A stretch of DNA of 64,000 nucleotides from Steinernema hermaphroditum (taxonomy: Eukaryota > Nematoda > Chromadorea > Rhabditida > Steinernematidae), in NCBI GenBank assembly GCA_030435675.1, contig CM059623.1:7528012-7592011 (forward strand), read 5' to 3'. This document shows positions 1 to 12,196 of this stretch, one piece after another (the first letter of the stretch is position 1; every line of letters begins with the position of its first letter). Below the pieces are notes generated by a model, which did not search any database, was not told where the DNA came from, and saw only the letters and a list, made by a program, of their open reading frames with translations. The position numbers were made by a program, and so were the translations under genes.

Positions 1-3000
1 GGAAGAAACGACTACTCCTGGGTTCGGAATCGAGATCGTCAATGTGACTCCCGAAAGCTCCGAAGCTCCCTCCATAGCCGACGCTTCGACACCTACAGAA
101 CGCCCTTCGACGTCCATCCCGACTGAATCATCCACGCGCTCGACCTCGACGACGCCCGAGGCTTCATCCGCTCCTTCCTCTTCTACCGAGACCGCCAGCG
201 AAAGTCGGCCACCCACCCTCGGACCCTACGTGCCTCCCATGGCCACGGAATCCTCGGAGATCCTCAAGACGACGAGAGAGGAGACGGTAGCGCCTCTGAC
301 TGCGACGATTAGCTCCGTAGCGACGAAGGACGTCTTCAGCCTCCGCACGACGACGCTCGCCCCCGAAGCCGATCGCCACAACCCCGCTACCGTATTCCAG
401 CGGTGCATTACCTCCAACGAGTGCGGCGACGACGCCTACTGCGAGCGGCGCTCCGGATTATGCCGCTGCTCACCGGGATTCCGCGGAAGTCCCCTGCGAG
501 GGCGCTGCGAAGACGTCAACGAGTGCGCCCTGAAGCTCGACGACTGCCACCCGACGACGCGGTGCCACAACTACGTGGGTGGCTACGGCTGCTTCTGCGC
601 CGTTGGGTACCGTAAGACTGTGCATGGCGTCTGCGAGGTCATCGACGAGTGCGCCGAGCGGAATGGCACTCTGTGCGGCCCGAACGCCTTCTGCACAAAC
701 CTGGAGGGAAGCTACAGCTGCCAGTGCGACGAGGGCTTTGTGGGCGACGGCTACGTGTGCACGTCTCTGGAGAAGCGCCACTGCACCCAGGAGGAGTGGG
801 TCCGCTCTGACTGCGGTCGGAACCACGTGTGCCTCGTCGATGGCCGCGGCGCCATCGACTGCGACACCTGCAAGCCCGGATTTACGATGAAACACGGCGT
901 CTGCTCAGGTGAGCGCCTCTGCTTCGGATGTCCTCGAAATGTACCGTTTAGACGTTAACGAATGCGAGTCGAAGGAACTCAGTGGATGTCACAAGGATGC
1001 CCTCTGCACGAATCTTATGGGAGGCCACGTATGTAAGTGCCAGCCTGGGTACCAGGGCGACGGATACAGCTGCATCGGTAGGTCTCGATGCCGAAGGGCC
1101 CTACAGACGCCCTTTCAGACGTGGACGAGTGCACGCACAACCCGTGCCATCCGCAGGCGACGTGCATCAACGTGCCGGGAGCCTTCCTGTGCCGCTGTCC
1201 GAGTGGATGGGCCGGCGACGGTCTCGCGGAGTGCTTGAATCCGTTGGACGGCGCGTGCGAGCGCCGCTCCGAGCTCTGTGAGGGCGCCGCGCACGCCGCA
1301 TGCCTGTCCGTGCGTCTGCCGCCGCGTGGCGACCTCTCCGCCGTCTGCGAGTGTCTTCCTAACTTCCGCTTCGACAACGCCTCGAGGCAGTGCGAAGGCG
1401 AGTCTCTCACCCACCCGACACCCCTCACGGCGCCACTTTAGACGTCGACGAGTGCCTCGAGGACCGTCACAGCTGCGACCCCGCCACCTCGCAGTGCGTC
1501 AACACCCTCGGCGGCTTCCGCTGCGAGTGCGCCCCTGGCTTCGAGGGCGTCGGCGACGTCTGCGTCGACGTCGACGAGTGCCAGCGCGGCGTCTCCGGAT
1601 GCCACCCCAACGCCCACTGCGTGAACCACATCGGGAGCGTCGGATGCCACTGCGCCGAAGGATTCACCGGCGACGGAGTCGACTGCCAACGTAGGTCTCC
1701 GCTCCAGAAGACTCTAGGCGACGAGCTTTCAGCTATCGAACGGATCGTCACCGACAGTAGTTGCTCGACGGAGTGGGAGGAGATCTGCCGCTCGAAGAAT
1801 AAGACGTGCCACGTCGACGACGAAGAGGTCTCCCAGTGCGGATCCTGCCTCATCGGCTACCAGCCCACCGACGGAAAATGTCTCCGTAAGTAACCTCATC
1901 TACAGTTCCCCTTACCGTAGCTCTATAGCGGTCAACGGCCTCGGAAACTGCGCGGATACGTCGAAGAACAACTGCGACGAGAACGCGGAGTGCATCGACG
2001 TGCACCCAGGAAGACACTTCTGCTCCTGCAAGATCGGCTACATCGGCGACGGCATGCGCTGCGACGGTAAGCGACGTCCCCTCCCTCCGGATTCGATTCT
2101 AGGCGCCTTCAGACGTCGACGAATGCTCCATCCGCGGCATCTGCGACCCCGATGCAACGTGCCACAACACGAACGGCTCCTTCGAGTGCCACTGCAACAA
2201 GGGCTTCTCGGGCAACGGCTTCAAGTGTGTGCAGAACAACAACATCTACGGAGGCCCCAGCTGCCACCTGAATCCGAAGATGTGCCACCCTAACGCCCGC
2301 TGCCTCCTCGACGGAAAGTGCAAGTGCTTCAACGGCTACGAGGGCGACGGACTCACTTTCTGCGACCGTAAGAGCGCCCCCAGGTCTCCCCCACGAACTC
2401 TTCTTCAGCCATCTCTTCCCAGCAGGCCGTCAGCCTCCACTGCTCGCCGCCGAACAACTCCTCCTGCCACCCTAACGCGCATTGCGACACCTCGAAAGGC
2501 GCCTGCGTCTGTCGGGTCGGATTCTATGGCGACGGAGTGACCTTCTGCCAGCGGACGGACCTTGACTGCTCGAAAGACGCTTCCATCTGTGACCCGAGCG
2601 CTCTCTGTGACCGCGCCTCGAAGCGGTGTCGATGCCGCGACGGATTCATTGGCGATGGAGCAACCTGCGCTCCCGACGGACTGGTGCGTTTCCCGGCCGC
2701 GTCTTCCCACATCTCTCCTTTTAGGATTGCACAAGCCGGCCCTCCATCTGCAGCGAGTCGGCGGAGTGCGCTGGCCGTCGATGCCGATGCCTCCCCGGAT
2801 TCACGGGCGACGGAAGCACATGCGTCACCCTCGAGGAATCGCCGAAGGGCTGCGAGCGGTGCGGCATGGATGCCGAGTGCGTCGACGGTGTCTGCCGCTG
2901 TGCCCAGGGCTTCTCCGGCAACGGCGTCGTCTGCGTCCCCGACCCGAACGACTGCCGCCGATTCCCGAAGCTGTGCCACGGAAACGGCATCTGCAACACG

Positions 3001-4791
3001 ACCTCGGGGCGCTGTGAGTGTCGTCGAGGCTTCTTGGGCGATGGCGTTGACTGCTCCGAGCAGAAGTCGTGCAGGATCGACCCTCTCGTGTGCCACGAAG
3101 ATGCCGAGTGTCTCCCCGGGGGACAGTGCCAGTGCCGCGAAGGGTACTACGGTAACGGAGTGGAGTGCCGCAAGGCGCTCCCCTCGACGATTTCGGAGCC
3201 GTCTTCTAAAGGATGCGCCGAGTCCTGCGGCGCCCACTCGGAGTGCGCCAACGGAGTGTGCCGATGCCACCGAGGATTCGTGCTCCATGGAGATCGAGGA
3301 TGCGTCGGTAGGCAAACGCCCACCCTGCGCTTCTACAGTGCCTCTGCCTTCAGATGTAGACGAGTGCGCGTCGGGAAGCCACCGCTGCCACGCGGCGGCG
3401 AAGTGCGAGAACACGGCCGGTTCCTACGACTGCCACTGCCCTGAAGGGTTCTTTGCAGATGGCAAACAATGCCACCAGAAGCACTCCGTCGGAGACGATC
3501 TCCATAGTAAGCGCCGCCACCCACGAAGGCCTCTGACCCCGTTTCAGTCCTGTGCCTGGACGACGGCATCCGCCTGCTCTTCCACAATGAGTCCTTCGAC
3601 GGACGCGTCTACGTCCGCGGCCAGAACGAGAATCCCTTCTGCTCGAAGTCCTTCGCTACCGTACTCCCGGAAACTGAGCGCCGCTTCTTCCACATCCCCT
3701 TCCATCACTGCGACTTCCGCATGGAACCCAACGTGAGTGCCCCATGACATCTCCTTCTCTACGCCTCCTCCAGGACACGATATTGACTACTGTAATCGTG
3801 CAGCGCCACCCGATGTTCGTTACCGTATCCGCCGATGCCTACGACCTTCGCTGCGAGTACCCCGTTGTGGAACGGACGCTCCTCAGCCACTACAACGTCT
3901 CCGAGATGCCTCCGGAAAAGACGATCGTCGAGCGCGGGCCTCAGCCCCGCTGCGCTCTCACGGTGGAGAACGAAGACGAGGTTACGGTAGATGCCGCTGT
4001 GGTCGGGCAGACGATAAAGCTCGCGCTTTCTGTCTCCCCGAATGGTTCGTTACTGATAGAAGACGCCTACTTCACCTCTACGCCTTCAGATTCCTACTCG
4101 ATCCTCCCGAAGAACTGCAAGGCGGTGAATCTGGAGACCGGTGAGCAGTACATCCTTACGGACGGCGCCGGGTGCGCCGTGGACACGGAGCTGTTCCCCG
4201 AGTGGACGCGGACGGCGCCCTCCCTCGTCAAGGCCGCCTTCCGCACCTTCAAGTGGCCCGACTCCTCGATGATCCGCTTCCAGTGCGACTGCTCCGCCTG
4301 CATCGGCGAGTGCCCTGCGGTAGCTTGGTTGTCGACTACGGTAACTAACCCACGGCCCTTTGCAGGTGAACTGCGGCAGACGCCGAATGGCGATGATGCG
4401 CCGTCGGATGCGAATGCGTTTCACTCGCGAAGACGACGTCGACTTCGAGGGCGTCGACGCCCGGAGATCCGCCTTTTCCTCGGTGCTACTGGTGGCCGAG
4501 GACGAGGAGGAGCGCAGGGCTCAGCGTCAGATGGAGCGCTGGCTCAGCAGGGGCTTCGCGGAGGAGCGCGGTGACACCGTTTGGAGCGAAGAGGTCGTCG
4601 AGCGCATCTGCGTCGACAGCCGCTGGATCGTCTTCAACGCCTTCTCCCTCCTCCTCTGCGTGGCCCTCACCGCCGCCCTCTTCATCGTCCACAAGCACTC
4701 GAAGAGCTCCTTTTACGATCTGAAGCGCCGGAAGCACGGCGCCGACTACGCCTCCACCTGCGACAACGCATCGTCGTATCTCAAGTTCTAG
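1..4791 (+). CDS. fbn-1: Fibrillin-like EGF/ZP-domain transmembrane protein, 3' part
   Basis: Type I apical extracellular-matrix protein, missing its 5' end at the window edge. Probable exons: 1-908, 952-1077, 1119-1397, 1442-1690, 1733-1885, 1929-2066, 2113-2367, 2409-2683, 2725-3307, 3354-3506, 3548-3732, 3774-4319, 4366-4791. The order is a Ser/Thr-rich segment (to about 370), then more than a dozen EGF modules, many starting D-V-D/N-E-C (calcium-binding type), then a ZP domain from about 3550, a basic stretch of alternating Arg and Met near 4390-4430 that could serve as a furin-type site, a transmembrane helix near 4620-4690 and a short tail ending in Lys-Phe. EGF arrays followed by ZP match C. 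elegans FBN-1, which anchors epidermis to matrix; MUP-4-type proteins lack a ZP domain. Most EGF exons are phase 1. Intron 1398-1441 has a GC donor. AATAAA lies at 4877-4882. Confidence 0.85.
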
Positions 4792-5344
4792 AACTCCCCT
4801 CGAGCTCTCTCTGCCATTCGGGTAATCGACGCTCCGTCGACATGCAACTCCTTTTCTACTCCTGTATCTTATTGTTAATAAACCAAATCACTCAACTCTT
4901 TCGACCACATTCCGGCGCACCGATCGCTGTTGTTCTCTGTTTGTCTGCGCACTCTCGCGCCGTTGCGTGCAGACAGTCGCGTCGGGATGGAGAGGGCGAC
5001 GGGCTAGCGAATCGTCACGACTTTTGCGGATTCCATCCGACGCTGATGATGTGATTCAGGCGACTAGGGCGGTCATAGCAATGATGCTGAGGACTATGTT
5101 GCCTCTGAAGGCGGTCGAAAGTCGAAAACAATGTTTTGAGTTCTGAGCACTGGACGCTCAGATGTTGTCTGTTGCTCGGAGTGAGTGATTGGAGTGAGAA
5201 ACGTTCGTTGGAAGGTGATGAAAAAAAAATCTGTGTGTTTTCAAGGAAAGCTTTCCGTTGCCTAGATGTGTCCGATCTCGTGTTTGCAGCTGGAGTAACC
5301 ACAGCGTTTCATGTACACTGTTTTCAGGTATTATCTTCGTTTCT
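4792..5344. other. Spacer between fbn-1-like gene and RPP14-like gene
   Basis: Holds the 3' UTR and poly(A) signal of the upstream gene and presumably the promoter of the next. A short poly-A run lies near 5221-5229. Open frames here are short and resemble no family I know. Nothing else seen. Confidence 0.5.
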
Positions 5345-5806
5345 ATGCCAAACCGTCCACAGAGCGGCCAAGGAGCGCTGTCCACAGAGCCGAAACAGAA
5401 CAAACTCACCGTGAAAGTGTGCGTTATTCTTTTCTCGTTCTTATCTGCGCTTGCTCGGTTGCTGCGCCGCTCGTCGTCACATTAATTTTCACTTCTTGTT
5501 TTAGTGAATTCGAATCGATTCCCAACCGATTTGGAATCGAGGAGTTCCGCGTCCTCATCGAAGAAGCGTTGAAGACGATCCTCGGCCTCGGCGCCCCGAT
5601 CTGCACAGTGGACTCTTTCGAGGACAATTCACTGAAGGGATCGATCATCTTCGAATCGACGAATCTCCATACCGTGTGGGCTGCTCTTTCGATTTACGGA
5701 TTCCATTTCGGCCGAAACGTGGCGATCCATTTGAACAAGGTTTCGCTGATTCCTGTTTTTTTTTGTTGACAACATTCATTTGCAGCTCACCGAAATCGAA
5801 AATTAG
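5345..5806 (+). CDS. RPP14: RNase P/MRP subunit Rpp14-like protein (Pop5/Rpp14 fold)
   Basis: Small subunit of ribonuclease P/MRP, which processes the 5' ends of tRNAs in the nucleus. Exons 5345-5418, 5505-5739 and 5786-5806 give 109 residues. Seen: an N-terminal strand L-T-V-K-V-E-F, a helix with E-E-F-R-V-L-I-E-E-A, and a central D-N-S-L-K-G-S-I-I-F segment followed by V-W-A-A-L-S-I-Y-G-F-H. These align with human RPP14 positions for Y-E-E-K-T-L-S-A-I-L and K-L-W-S-S-L-T-L-L-G. The protein is shorter than human RPP14 (124) mainly at the C-terminus. The stop is TAG, then two bases (AG), then the ATG of the KDSR gene. The last intron ends in TTTGCAG at 5785, only 23 bp before that ATG. Family assignment is good; Pop5 itself is the main alternative. 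Confidence 0.75.
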
Positions 5807-5808
5807 AG

Positions 5809-6926
5809 ATGTTTTGCTGCTGGTTTACTGCTGGCGCTGCATTCGTACTATCTGCCCTCGTTGCTGTACTTTATTATTCGCTTCCAAAGAAGAAGCAGTT
5901 CGTTTTCCGCGGGAAACATGCTTTCGTAACAGGTTGGATTGCATGTGGAAGTAGTGGCCGTGTCATGCTGGGTTATTAAGGTGGGTCGAAGGGAATTGGT
6001 AAACAGATTGCTCTGGAGCTTATTCGCAAAGGCTGCTCGGTTTCCATCGCAGCTCGCAATGTGTCGGATCTGGAAAGCACCGCAAAAGAGCTGAAAACGC
6101 TTTGTGATAGCCGTGGAGAAGGACAGAAAGTTCAGTGGTATTCGTTTGATGTGACGGAGTCATACGAGAAGGTAACCATGTGCTCACTGCTAGAGAAGTA
6201 TCTTTCTTGTTTAGACGGAATCGGTTATAAGAGAGGCAGAGAAGGAATTAGGTCCCGTGGGAGTGTTGATCAACAATGCCGGGTTCTCCACCCAGGAAGC
6301 ATTCCACGATCTTCCTCTTTCGGCGTTTGAAAACCAGATGAAAGTGAATTATCTCTCTGGTGTGTATGCTAGCCGCGCCGTTTTTTCGTCCATGAAATCA
6401 CTTGGTGGCGGTCACATTGGCTTCGTCAGCTCTGCCGCTGGACAGTGCGCCATTTGGGGATATACTGCCTATTCTCCTGCCAAGTTCGCCGTCCGGGGGT
6501 TCGCCGAAGCTTTGCATATGGAAATGCTTCCCTTCAACATTGGCGTTTCCGTCCTCTTTCCTCCAAATACGGCCACGGAAGGATTTCAAGTGGAGCTGGA
6601 CACCATGCCCGAGCAAGTTAAGTTAATCAGCGACAGCGCCGGTCTATTCGAGCCGGATTACGTAGCGAAAACGTTTGTCAGTGACATCGAAGCCGGAGAG
6701 TTCGCTACAACGATCGGTCTTGACGGGTGGATGTTGGGAAATCTGACTGTTGGAGCTGCCCCGGAAAAAAATTTATTACGTGCTATTCAACAGGTAACGT
6801 GTCCATAAGATGCTTTGAAAGTATACGGTAACATTTTAGGTCCTTTTTGCGGGTGTCTTTCGTGGTGTGATGCTTGGCTACATCGGGTACTTCAACCGCA
6901 TGGTCCGACGCTGCCATAAGCCTTAG
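5809..6926 (+). CDS. KDSR: 3-ketodihydrosphingosine reductase (SDR family)
   Basis: NADPH-dependent reduction of 3-ketosphinganine to sphinganine at the ER, the second step of sphingolipid synthesis. Exons 5809-5932, 5981-6171, 6215-6793 and 6840-6926 give 326 residues. Seen: an N-terminal membrane helix, the Rossmann motif T-G-G-S-K-G-I-G near residues 41-48, N-N-A-G near 125, and the catalytic Y-x-x-x-K as Y-S-P-A-K near 191-195. The conserved P-P-N-T-A-T-E-G-F follows, with a C-terminal hydrophobic segment ending R-R-C-H-K-P. All of this matches human KDSR/FVT1. The start codon is two bases after the stop of the RPP14-like gene, so the two are almost certainly cotranscribed. The spliced leader may be joined at the acceptor at 5785, which is also the last cis-splice acceptor of the upstream gene. 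Confidence 0.92.
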
Positions 6927-7060
6927 TTTGTTGTTCTATTTTTGAAGGTTTATAAATGATTTGTCAAGTTGTTTCCTCGTGGTGAGTGGTTTGTAACCAA
7001 ATTATTCAGCTCGTTGTTGCTCAGTCCATTGATGCGAGTTCAGTCGAAAAGTAAACAACA

Positions 7061-9213
7061 ATGCGAAGGCTATTGAGAGTGGTGCGTCTCCTCCTGCCAT
7101 CCGTCTTCCATGTGGAACGACGCTTCTTGAGTCGCAGTGGTGTGAGGTTGCTGACAGCGTTCGCCGGAGGTGGATCTCTTCTGGCATCCGGGCTTCTAGT
7201 CGTTTCGAAAACCGGAATCGTAAGCCTTTCGGCGGAAGAGCTGCAGGTACGCGCGAATCACAAGCTGACGAAGCGAGAGACACGGTATGTCGACCAGAGT
7301 CCTATGTCTTCACTTCCGAGTTTCAGCTTCCTCCAGTTCTCTTCGATCGAGTACAACGACGTGATCTACATGTCGCCGATGGACTTTGTGGATTCACTGA
7401 CTCTGGACGCCCCGAGGGAACGCGTCTACCGCCGGGTGCTGGCGGCGGAGAACGTGGAGCAGATGTTGAAGAAGACACCCCACTTCAAGAAGGGCAGCAA
7501 GAACTTTTTCCGGCAACTCGACCAGAACGGCATCATCTCCTACTCGGAGTACCTCTTTCTCATCACTCTCCTTACAAGTAGGCTCTTTCCAAACTGCAGT
7601 ATCCCATGTAAGCACTCACCAGAGTCTCAGGCAGCTTTCAAAGTGGCTTTCTCTCTGTTCGACAACGACGGAAACCAGAGGATCGACAAGGAGGAATTCC
7701 TTCTGGTAGTTATATAGAGCATGGCACCAGTAGTGTGTCCCGTCGTCTGCTCGGCTTCTGTCTTTCCGTTTTTGGTAGATTTCGAGGACTCTTTTAGATC
7801 CGCTCCCTCGTTAATACACTTCGTTCTTCGAGGAAACAGAAGGTGGAAGACGACGTAAGTAGTTCTCTCCTCGCTCCTTCTCCCTCTCTCTCCATCATCG
7901 TTTCCAGAACTGGCGACCGTAATCCGCACGATATGATGTTTCTCTTTTGTGAGCACGAAATCGTTTATTTCTATTTCAGCCTTGTCAGCTGAATCCGGCG
8001 GACTTCGATGATCTCGTACTGCGTCTCCGCGACCGACTCAACCCGGGGGCGGACCCCATCCCTCACCTCGTATGCCTCACTTCGACTGTTCACTGCTTGT
8101 AACTCCGTCGTTTGTGTGTGCATGCGCTCTGCCTTACAAGGTTGTGGTTCCAAGGGAGCCATTCAGCACATCTAACCGTCATATTCGGCTTTTTAATACT
8201 CAGCTTCCATCTGTGCTTCATTTCAGCTCGAACGCCTGATGAGCAAGCAGATGTCACGCACGCGTCCTCAGTCCGTGGAGGCCGAGCAGAAGATGGAGGC
8301 ATCGGTTTGTGGCTTTGTTGCTTCTTCTTAATCTCTGCAACATATACTGTCGTTCGCTCCTTCTGCCCACTTTCAACGCGCTTTCACCGGGAAGCTCCCC
8401 AAAGAGCTATCACCACTCTATTTTCCATTCGACCAATTCACTCAGGCTTTTAGGAAACGCGCGACGAGGAGAAAAAGGACGTGAGTGTCCAGGAGACGAC
8501 CATTTTGATTCATCTGTTCGGTGCCAAAGGAAACAATTCACTTGGATTTGATCAGTTTCAGCTGTCAGTAAATATTATATTCCGTGTGGTTGACCGTGAC
8601 ATTCAGGTTCTACAACAATCTGCAGAAGGAACTCATGGAGATTGAATTTCACGAATTCTCCCGAGGAAAGTCGGAGATTTCTCCGATGAACTTCGCCCGC
8701 TTGGTGCTGCGCTATTCCATCATTCACCAGGATGACTACACCACCTACATCAACAGAGTCCAAGAACGATCGCGTGCCGATGATACCGTACTATTCCCCT
8801 TATTTTCATCTTCCGAGCAGATCTTTAGGGGATCAACATGGAACAATTCGAGCAGTTTTCTTTATTTCTGAACAACTTGGCGGAGTTCTCCGTAGCCGTG
8901 CGCCTCTACACGGCCGCCGACATGCCTGTTTCTCAGCAAGAGTTCATCCGGGCGGTCAAATGCTCCACTGGACACGACTTGGATCCGCATCTCGTCGACA
9001 TCCTCTACCGTATATTCGACGCAAACGGTGACGGACGACTGAGCTATTCTGAGTTCATCGCCGTGATGAACGATCGTTTGCACAGAGGCTTCAAGGTAAA
9101 GACAAAGAAGTTGGACATTACTAATTGGTCATGTTTAGTCAAACAGCAAGATGACCGCGATTGGTTGGAAGCCTTTCCGCGACTGCGTTGTTTCCGAACT
9201 TGCCAGCTTCTAG
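7061..9213 (+). CDS. Mitochondrial calcium uptake regulator, MICU2/MICU3-like
   Basis: EF-hand gatekeeper of the mitochondrial calcium uniporter in the intermembrane space. Ten exons: 7061-7284, 7327-7577, 7623-7705, 7798-7854, 7980-8069, 8227-8304, 8454-8563, 8607-8787, 8829-9095, 9139-9213 (471 residues). Seen: an Arg-rich, acid-free N-terminus fit for mitochondrial import; M-S-P-M-D-F-V-D-S in place of the family M-T-P-x-D-F; first canonical EF-hand F-D-N-D-G-N-Q-R-I-D-K-E-E-F near residue 171; second EF-hand F-D-A-N-G-D-G-R-L-S-Y-S-E-F near 421; and R-L-H-R-G-F just after it, as in MICU2/3. K-G-S-K-N-F-F-R and the spacing of the second half point to MICU3 or MICU2 rather than MICU1. Exon 5 is joined over a 125-bp intron, the least certain junction. 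The gene is convergent with MRPL18. Confidence 0.87.
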
Positions 9214-9348
9214 CCAAGTCATCCAACCGTATTTATGCTCTTATCGTTGTAAATACGCAGATGTACAGTGAAAGTCCGATGAGAACAAATTTATTTACAT
9301 GTTCAAGCGAAACAACCTAACAAGGCTAACAAATAACGTGCCACAAAC

Positions 9349-9954
9349 CTAAAACTGTTCGTCCAACTTGTCCTGGCGAGTGTGCTGCTGCTCGTAGTGG
9401 ATGTAGGTGAGGTTGGGGTCGTTGTAGAATGTGTGCTCGATATGGTCGCGTTCGTACAAGTTGATGCCTTCCGACTTCAGCGCATCGAAAAAGGCTTTTT
9501 GCTGAAACAGTGCCGTTCAAGAACGGACAACACAGCTCCGACCCACCTTTTGACTTCTTTCAACGAGCTCCGACTTCGAGCCCGCCACCATGTGCAGGAT
9601 TCCAGCCTTTCGGCAACGATCTGCCAACACTCTTCCGATGTTCATCGCCGCACAGATGTCCACGGTACTGTAGAGCTGATCGGCTATCGCCTTTTCACGA
9701 GTCGACGCCGATAGAACGACGCCGTTGCGGTGGTGGACGACCTGGGCTTCCGTGTTTCCCTTTGAGGCAATCAAGACGGCCCTACAGAAGCAAGATACAG
9801 GAAAGAAGCTATGAAGGACTCACTTGTAGATGAAGTTCTTCATCTCCCTGTCTTTCTCTAGCGGATATCCGGTGGGCCGAGGCATCAGATTCAGCATCTC
9901 CAGATTCCGCGGGTTGCGGTTCACGAACGTGCCGAGCACTTTTCTTCCGGCCAT
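9349..9954 (-). CDS. mrpl-18: Mitochondrial large ribosomal subunit protein uL18m
   Basis: Component of the mitochondrial 39S subunit, family uL18. Exons (minus) 9954-9824, 9781-9547 and 9501-9349 give 172 residues. Seen: N-R-N-P-R-N-L-E near the N-terminus, the core V-V-H-H-R-N-G-V-V-L-S-A-S-T-R-E, then L-Y-S-T-V-D-I-C-A-A-M-N-I-G-R-V-L-A and a C-terminal segment after a 45-bp intron. These match human MRPL18. The ATG at 9954 is preferred because a TTGCAG acceptor lies 13 bases upstream, fitting trans-splicing. An in-frame ATG at 10041 would add 29 residues rich in Arg and Ser with no acidic residue, which could instead be the mitochondrial presequence. It is divergent from seryl-tRNA synthetase with about 410 bp between starts. 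Confidence 0.87.
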
Positions 9955-10367
9955 TAGGGAAGCGCTTCTGCAACGTCCGATTAAGCAGTTCAGTGAAGAG
10001 CAAAACAGGGAAAATCCTCGAGGCGACAAGAAGGGAAGCAACGCGGGTGTCCGAATAATTCTGAAATATTCGGTCTCAACGCGACAAAGCTGAATGTGTG
10101 ATATTTACTATAGGCGCAGCAGAGTTGTACGGTCTGGTTTCTGGCTGAAATTCCCTGATACGGCCACGGAATCGTTTTTCGGCGCTGCGTTTATCCCATC
10201 TTGGCCATTCTTGTACAAAACTGGCGCACCCCTCACTGAACCTGAGTACGCGCCGTGTTTGTACAGGGCCACGTCGCTGATGCAATTCTACGCCAGAATT
10301 GCCTGCGCCCCTCCTCATTTATTTTCTGTTAGCGCGCCCTCCATCTGTATCTCTGCTTTCAGTGGAA
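9955..10367. promoter_or_regulatory. Divergent promoter region, MRPL18 / seryl-tRNA synthetase
   Basis: About 410 bp between two divergent translation genes, so it should contain both promoters. An open frame on each strand crosses it, but neither resembles a protein. A CTTTCAG acceptor ending at 10362, six bases before the ATG of the synthetase, is a likely trans-splice site. No TATA box is obvious. Confidence 0.45.
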
Positions 10368-12063
10368 ATGGTTCTCGACATTGATCTATTCCGTGAGGAG
10401 AAGGGTGGGAACCCGGAAACTATCCGCCAGTCGGAGAGGAATCGATTTAGGGACCCCTCCATTGTGGACAAGGTGATCGAAGCCGACGTCGAATGGCGGA
10501 AGGGTTTGGATTTCACTTCGGTGCAGCTCTCGAAGGCGCTTTCGTTTAGAACGGTTCAATCTCGACAATCTCAACAGGGTGAACAATGTTCTCAACAAGA
10601 TGATCGGCGAGAAGAAAAAGAAGAAGGAAGCCGATGGTGACCCGAACGTGGCTGTTCCTCAAGATCTAATCGATGGAATCGCTGGACTGTTGAAACCCGA
10701 ATCCGTTTCGGCACTCACGGTGGAGCAGATCAAGAAACTACGCCTGGTCGCTGATTCCACGATGCAAACCATCAAAGAAAACATGGAGCGCCTGGAGATC
10801 GAGCGCAATGCACTCATGACGCAGATCGGAAATGTCCTCCACGAATCCGTCATAATCAGCGACGACGAGGAAAACAACGGAATCATCAGAACCTTTGGCG
10901 ACGTTGAGGGACGAAAGAAATACTCCCACGTATGGACGCGTTTTCGAGAATGCACAATGGTTGCCGTTTAGGTCGATTTGTGCGTCATGATCGATGGTTT
11001 TGAAGGCGAACAGGGAACCGTGGTTGCTGGAGGTCGTGGTTACTACCTGAAGGACTCGCTTGTCTTCCTGGAACAAGCCATCATCAATCTGGCTCTGCAA
11101 ACGCTACGTTCCAAACAATACCGCCCACTGTACACTCCGTTCTTCATGCGCAAAGAGATTATGCAGGAAGTAGCTCAGCTGAGCCAGTTCGATGAGGAAC
11201 TTTACAAGGTACTATCTTTTCCACGAATCTCATACAGTTACGCGACAACGATCTTAGGTCAGCGGAAAAGGGTCCGAAGTTGATGGCGATAGCTCCGTCG
11301 ACGAGAAGTACCTTATCGCGACGTCCGAGCAACCCATTGCTGCTTTCCATCGCGACCAGTGGATCAACGCAAACGAGTTGCCGAAAAAGTACGCTGGTTA
11401 TTCGACATGCTTCCGCCAGGAAGTTGGAAGTCACGGTCGTGATACACGTGGAATTTTCCGTGTTCACCAGTTTGAGAAGGTAGAACAGTTCGTTCTGTGT
11501 TCGCCTCACGATGGAGAGTCGTGGCAACTCTTCGACGAGGTATGCTAGTTTTTTTTCCACTAAAACGAGTTCACTTTCAGATGATCGGCAATGCTGAGAA
11601 CTTCTACCAACTGCTGGGAATCCCTTACCGTATCGTCAGCATTGTCTCTGCGGAGCTGAATAACGCAGCTGCCAAGAAGTTCGATCTCGAGGCCTGGTTC
11701 CCTGGAAGTGGTGCCTTCCGAGAGCTTGTTTCCTGCTCGAACTGCACGGATTACCAAGCCCGTCGCCTAAAGGTGCGATTTGGCCAAAAGAGTCTACAAG
11801 GAGATGTAAGCTAGAAAGTTTCATGCTGTATTCAATCAGATTTGTAGGTGCATTACGTGCACATGCTGAATTCGACTATGTGCGCCACGACTCGAGTTCT
11901 TTGCGCCATTATGGAGAACTATCAAGTTGAGGATGGAATAATCGTTCCTGAAGCTCTGCGACCTTTCATGCCTGCAGAGTTCAGAGAGAAGATTCTTTTC
12001 GTGAAAGAGGCACCCATCGAAATCGAAGAGAAGAAGAAGGGCAAGAAGGGCGCCAAAAAATAA
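10368..12063 (+). CDS. sars-1: Cytosolic seryl-tRNA synthetase
   Basis: Class II aminoacyl-tRNA synthetase charging tRNA-Ser (and tRNA-Sec) in the cytosol. Exons 10368-10503, 10550-10929, 10972-11208, 11258-11539, 11581-11805 and 11848-12063 give 491 residues. Seen: an M-V-L-D-I-D-L-F-R start, a long N-terminal coiled-coil arm, the class II core (motif 2 region with [21 protein letters not shown]), the segment [12 protein letters not shown] (motif 3), and a Lys-rich tail ending K-K-G-A-K-K, typical of eukaryotic cytosolic SerRS. The first intron uses GTTTGG; this donor, and not the GTGCAG downstream, restores [12 protein letters not shown]. The start is six bases after a TTTCAG acceptor. Confidence 0.95.
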
Positions 12064-12196
12064 ACCTGGTGGAGCTTAATTAAATCCGTTACTGTTGTTG
12101 TTGGATGAGACATGAAGGGTTCATTCCATTGGTTCGCGTCACTTAGTCTGCACAGTCACCTAGGGGGAGGTCGTGTTCTCTCTGTTGATCGAGTCC

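Noticed and set aside
10094..10384. 96-codon frame running into the seryl-tRNA synthetase start
   Set aside because: Different frame from the synthetase and no family match; the region is better explained as a divergent promoter.
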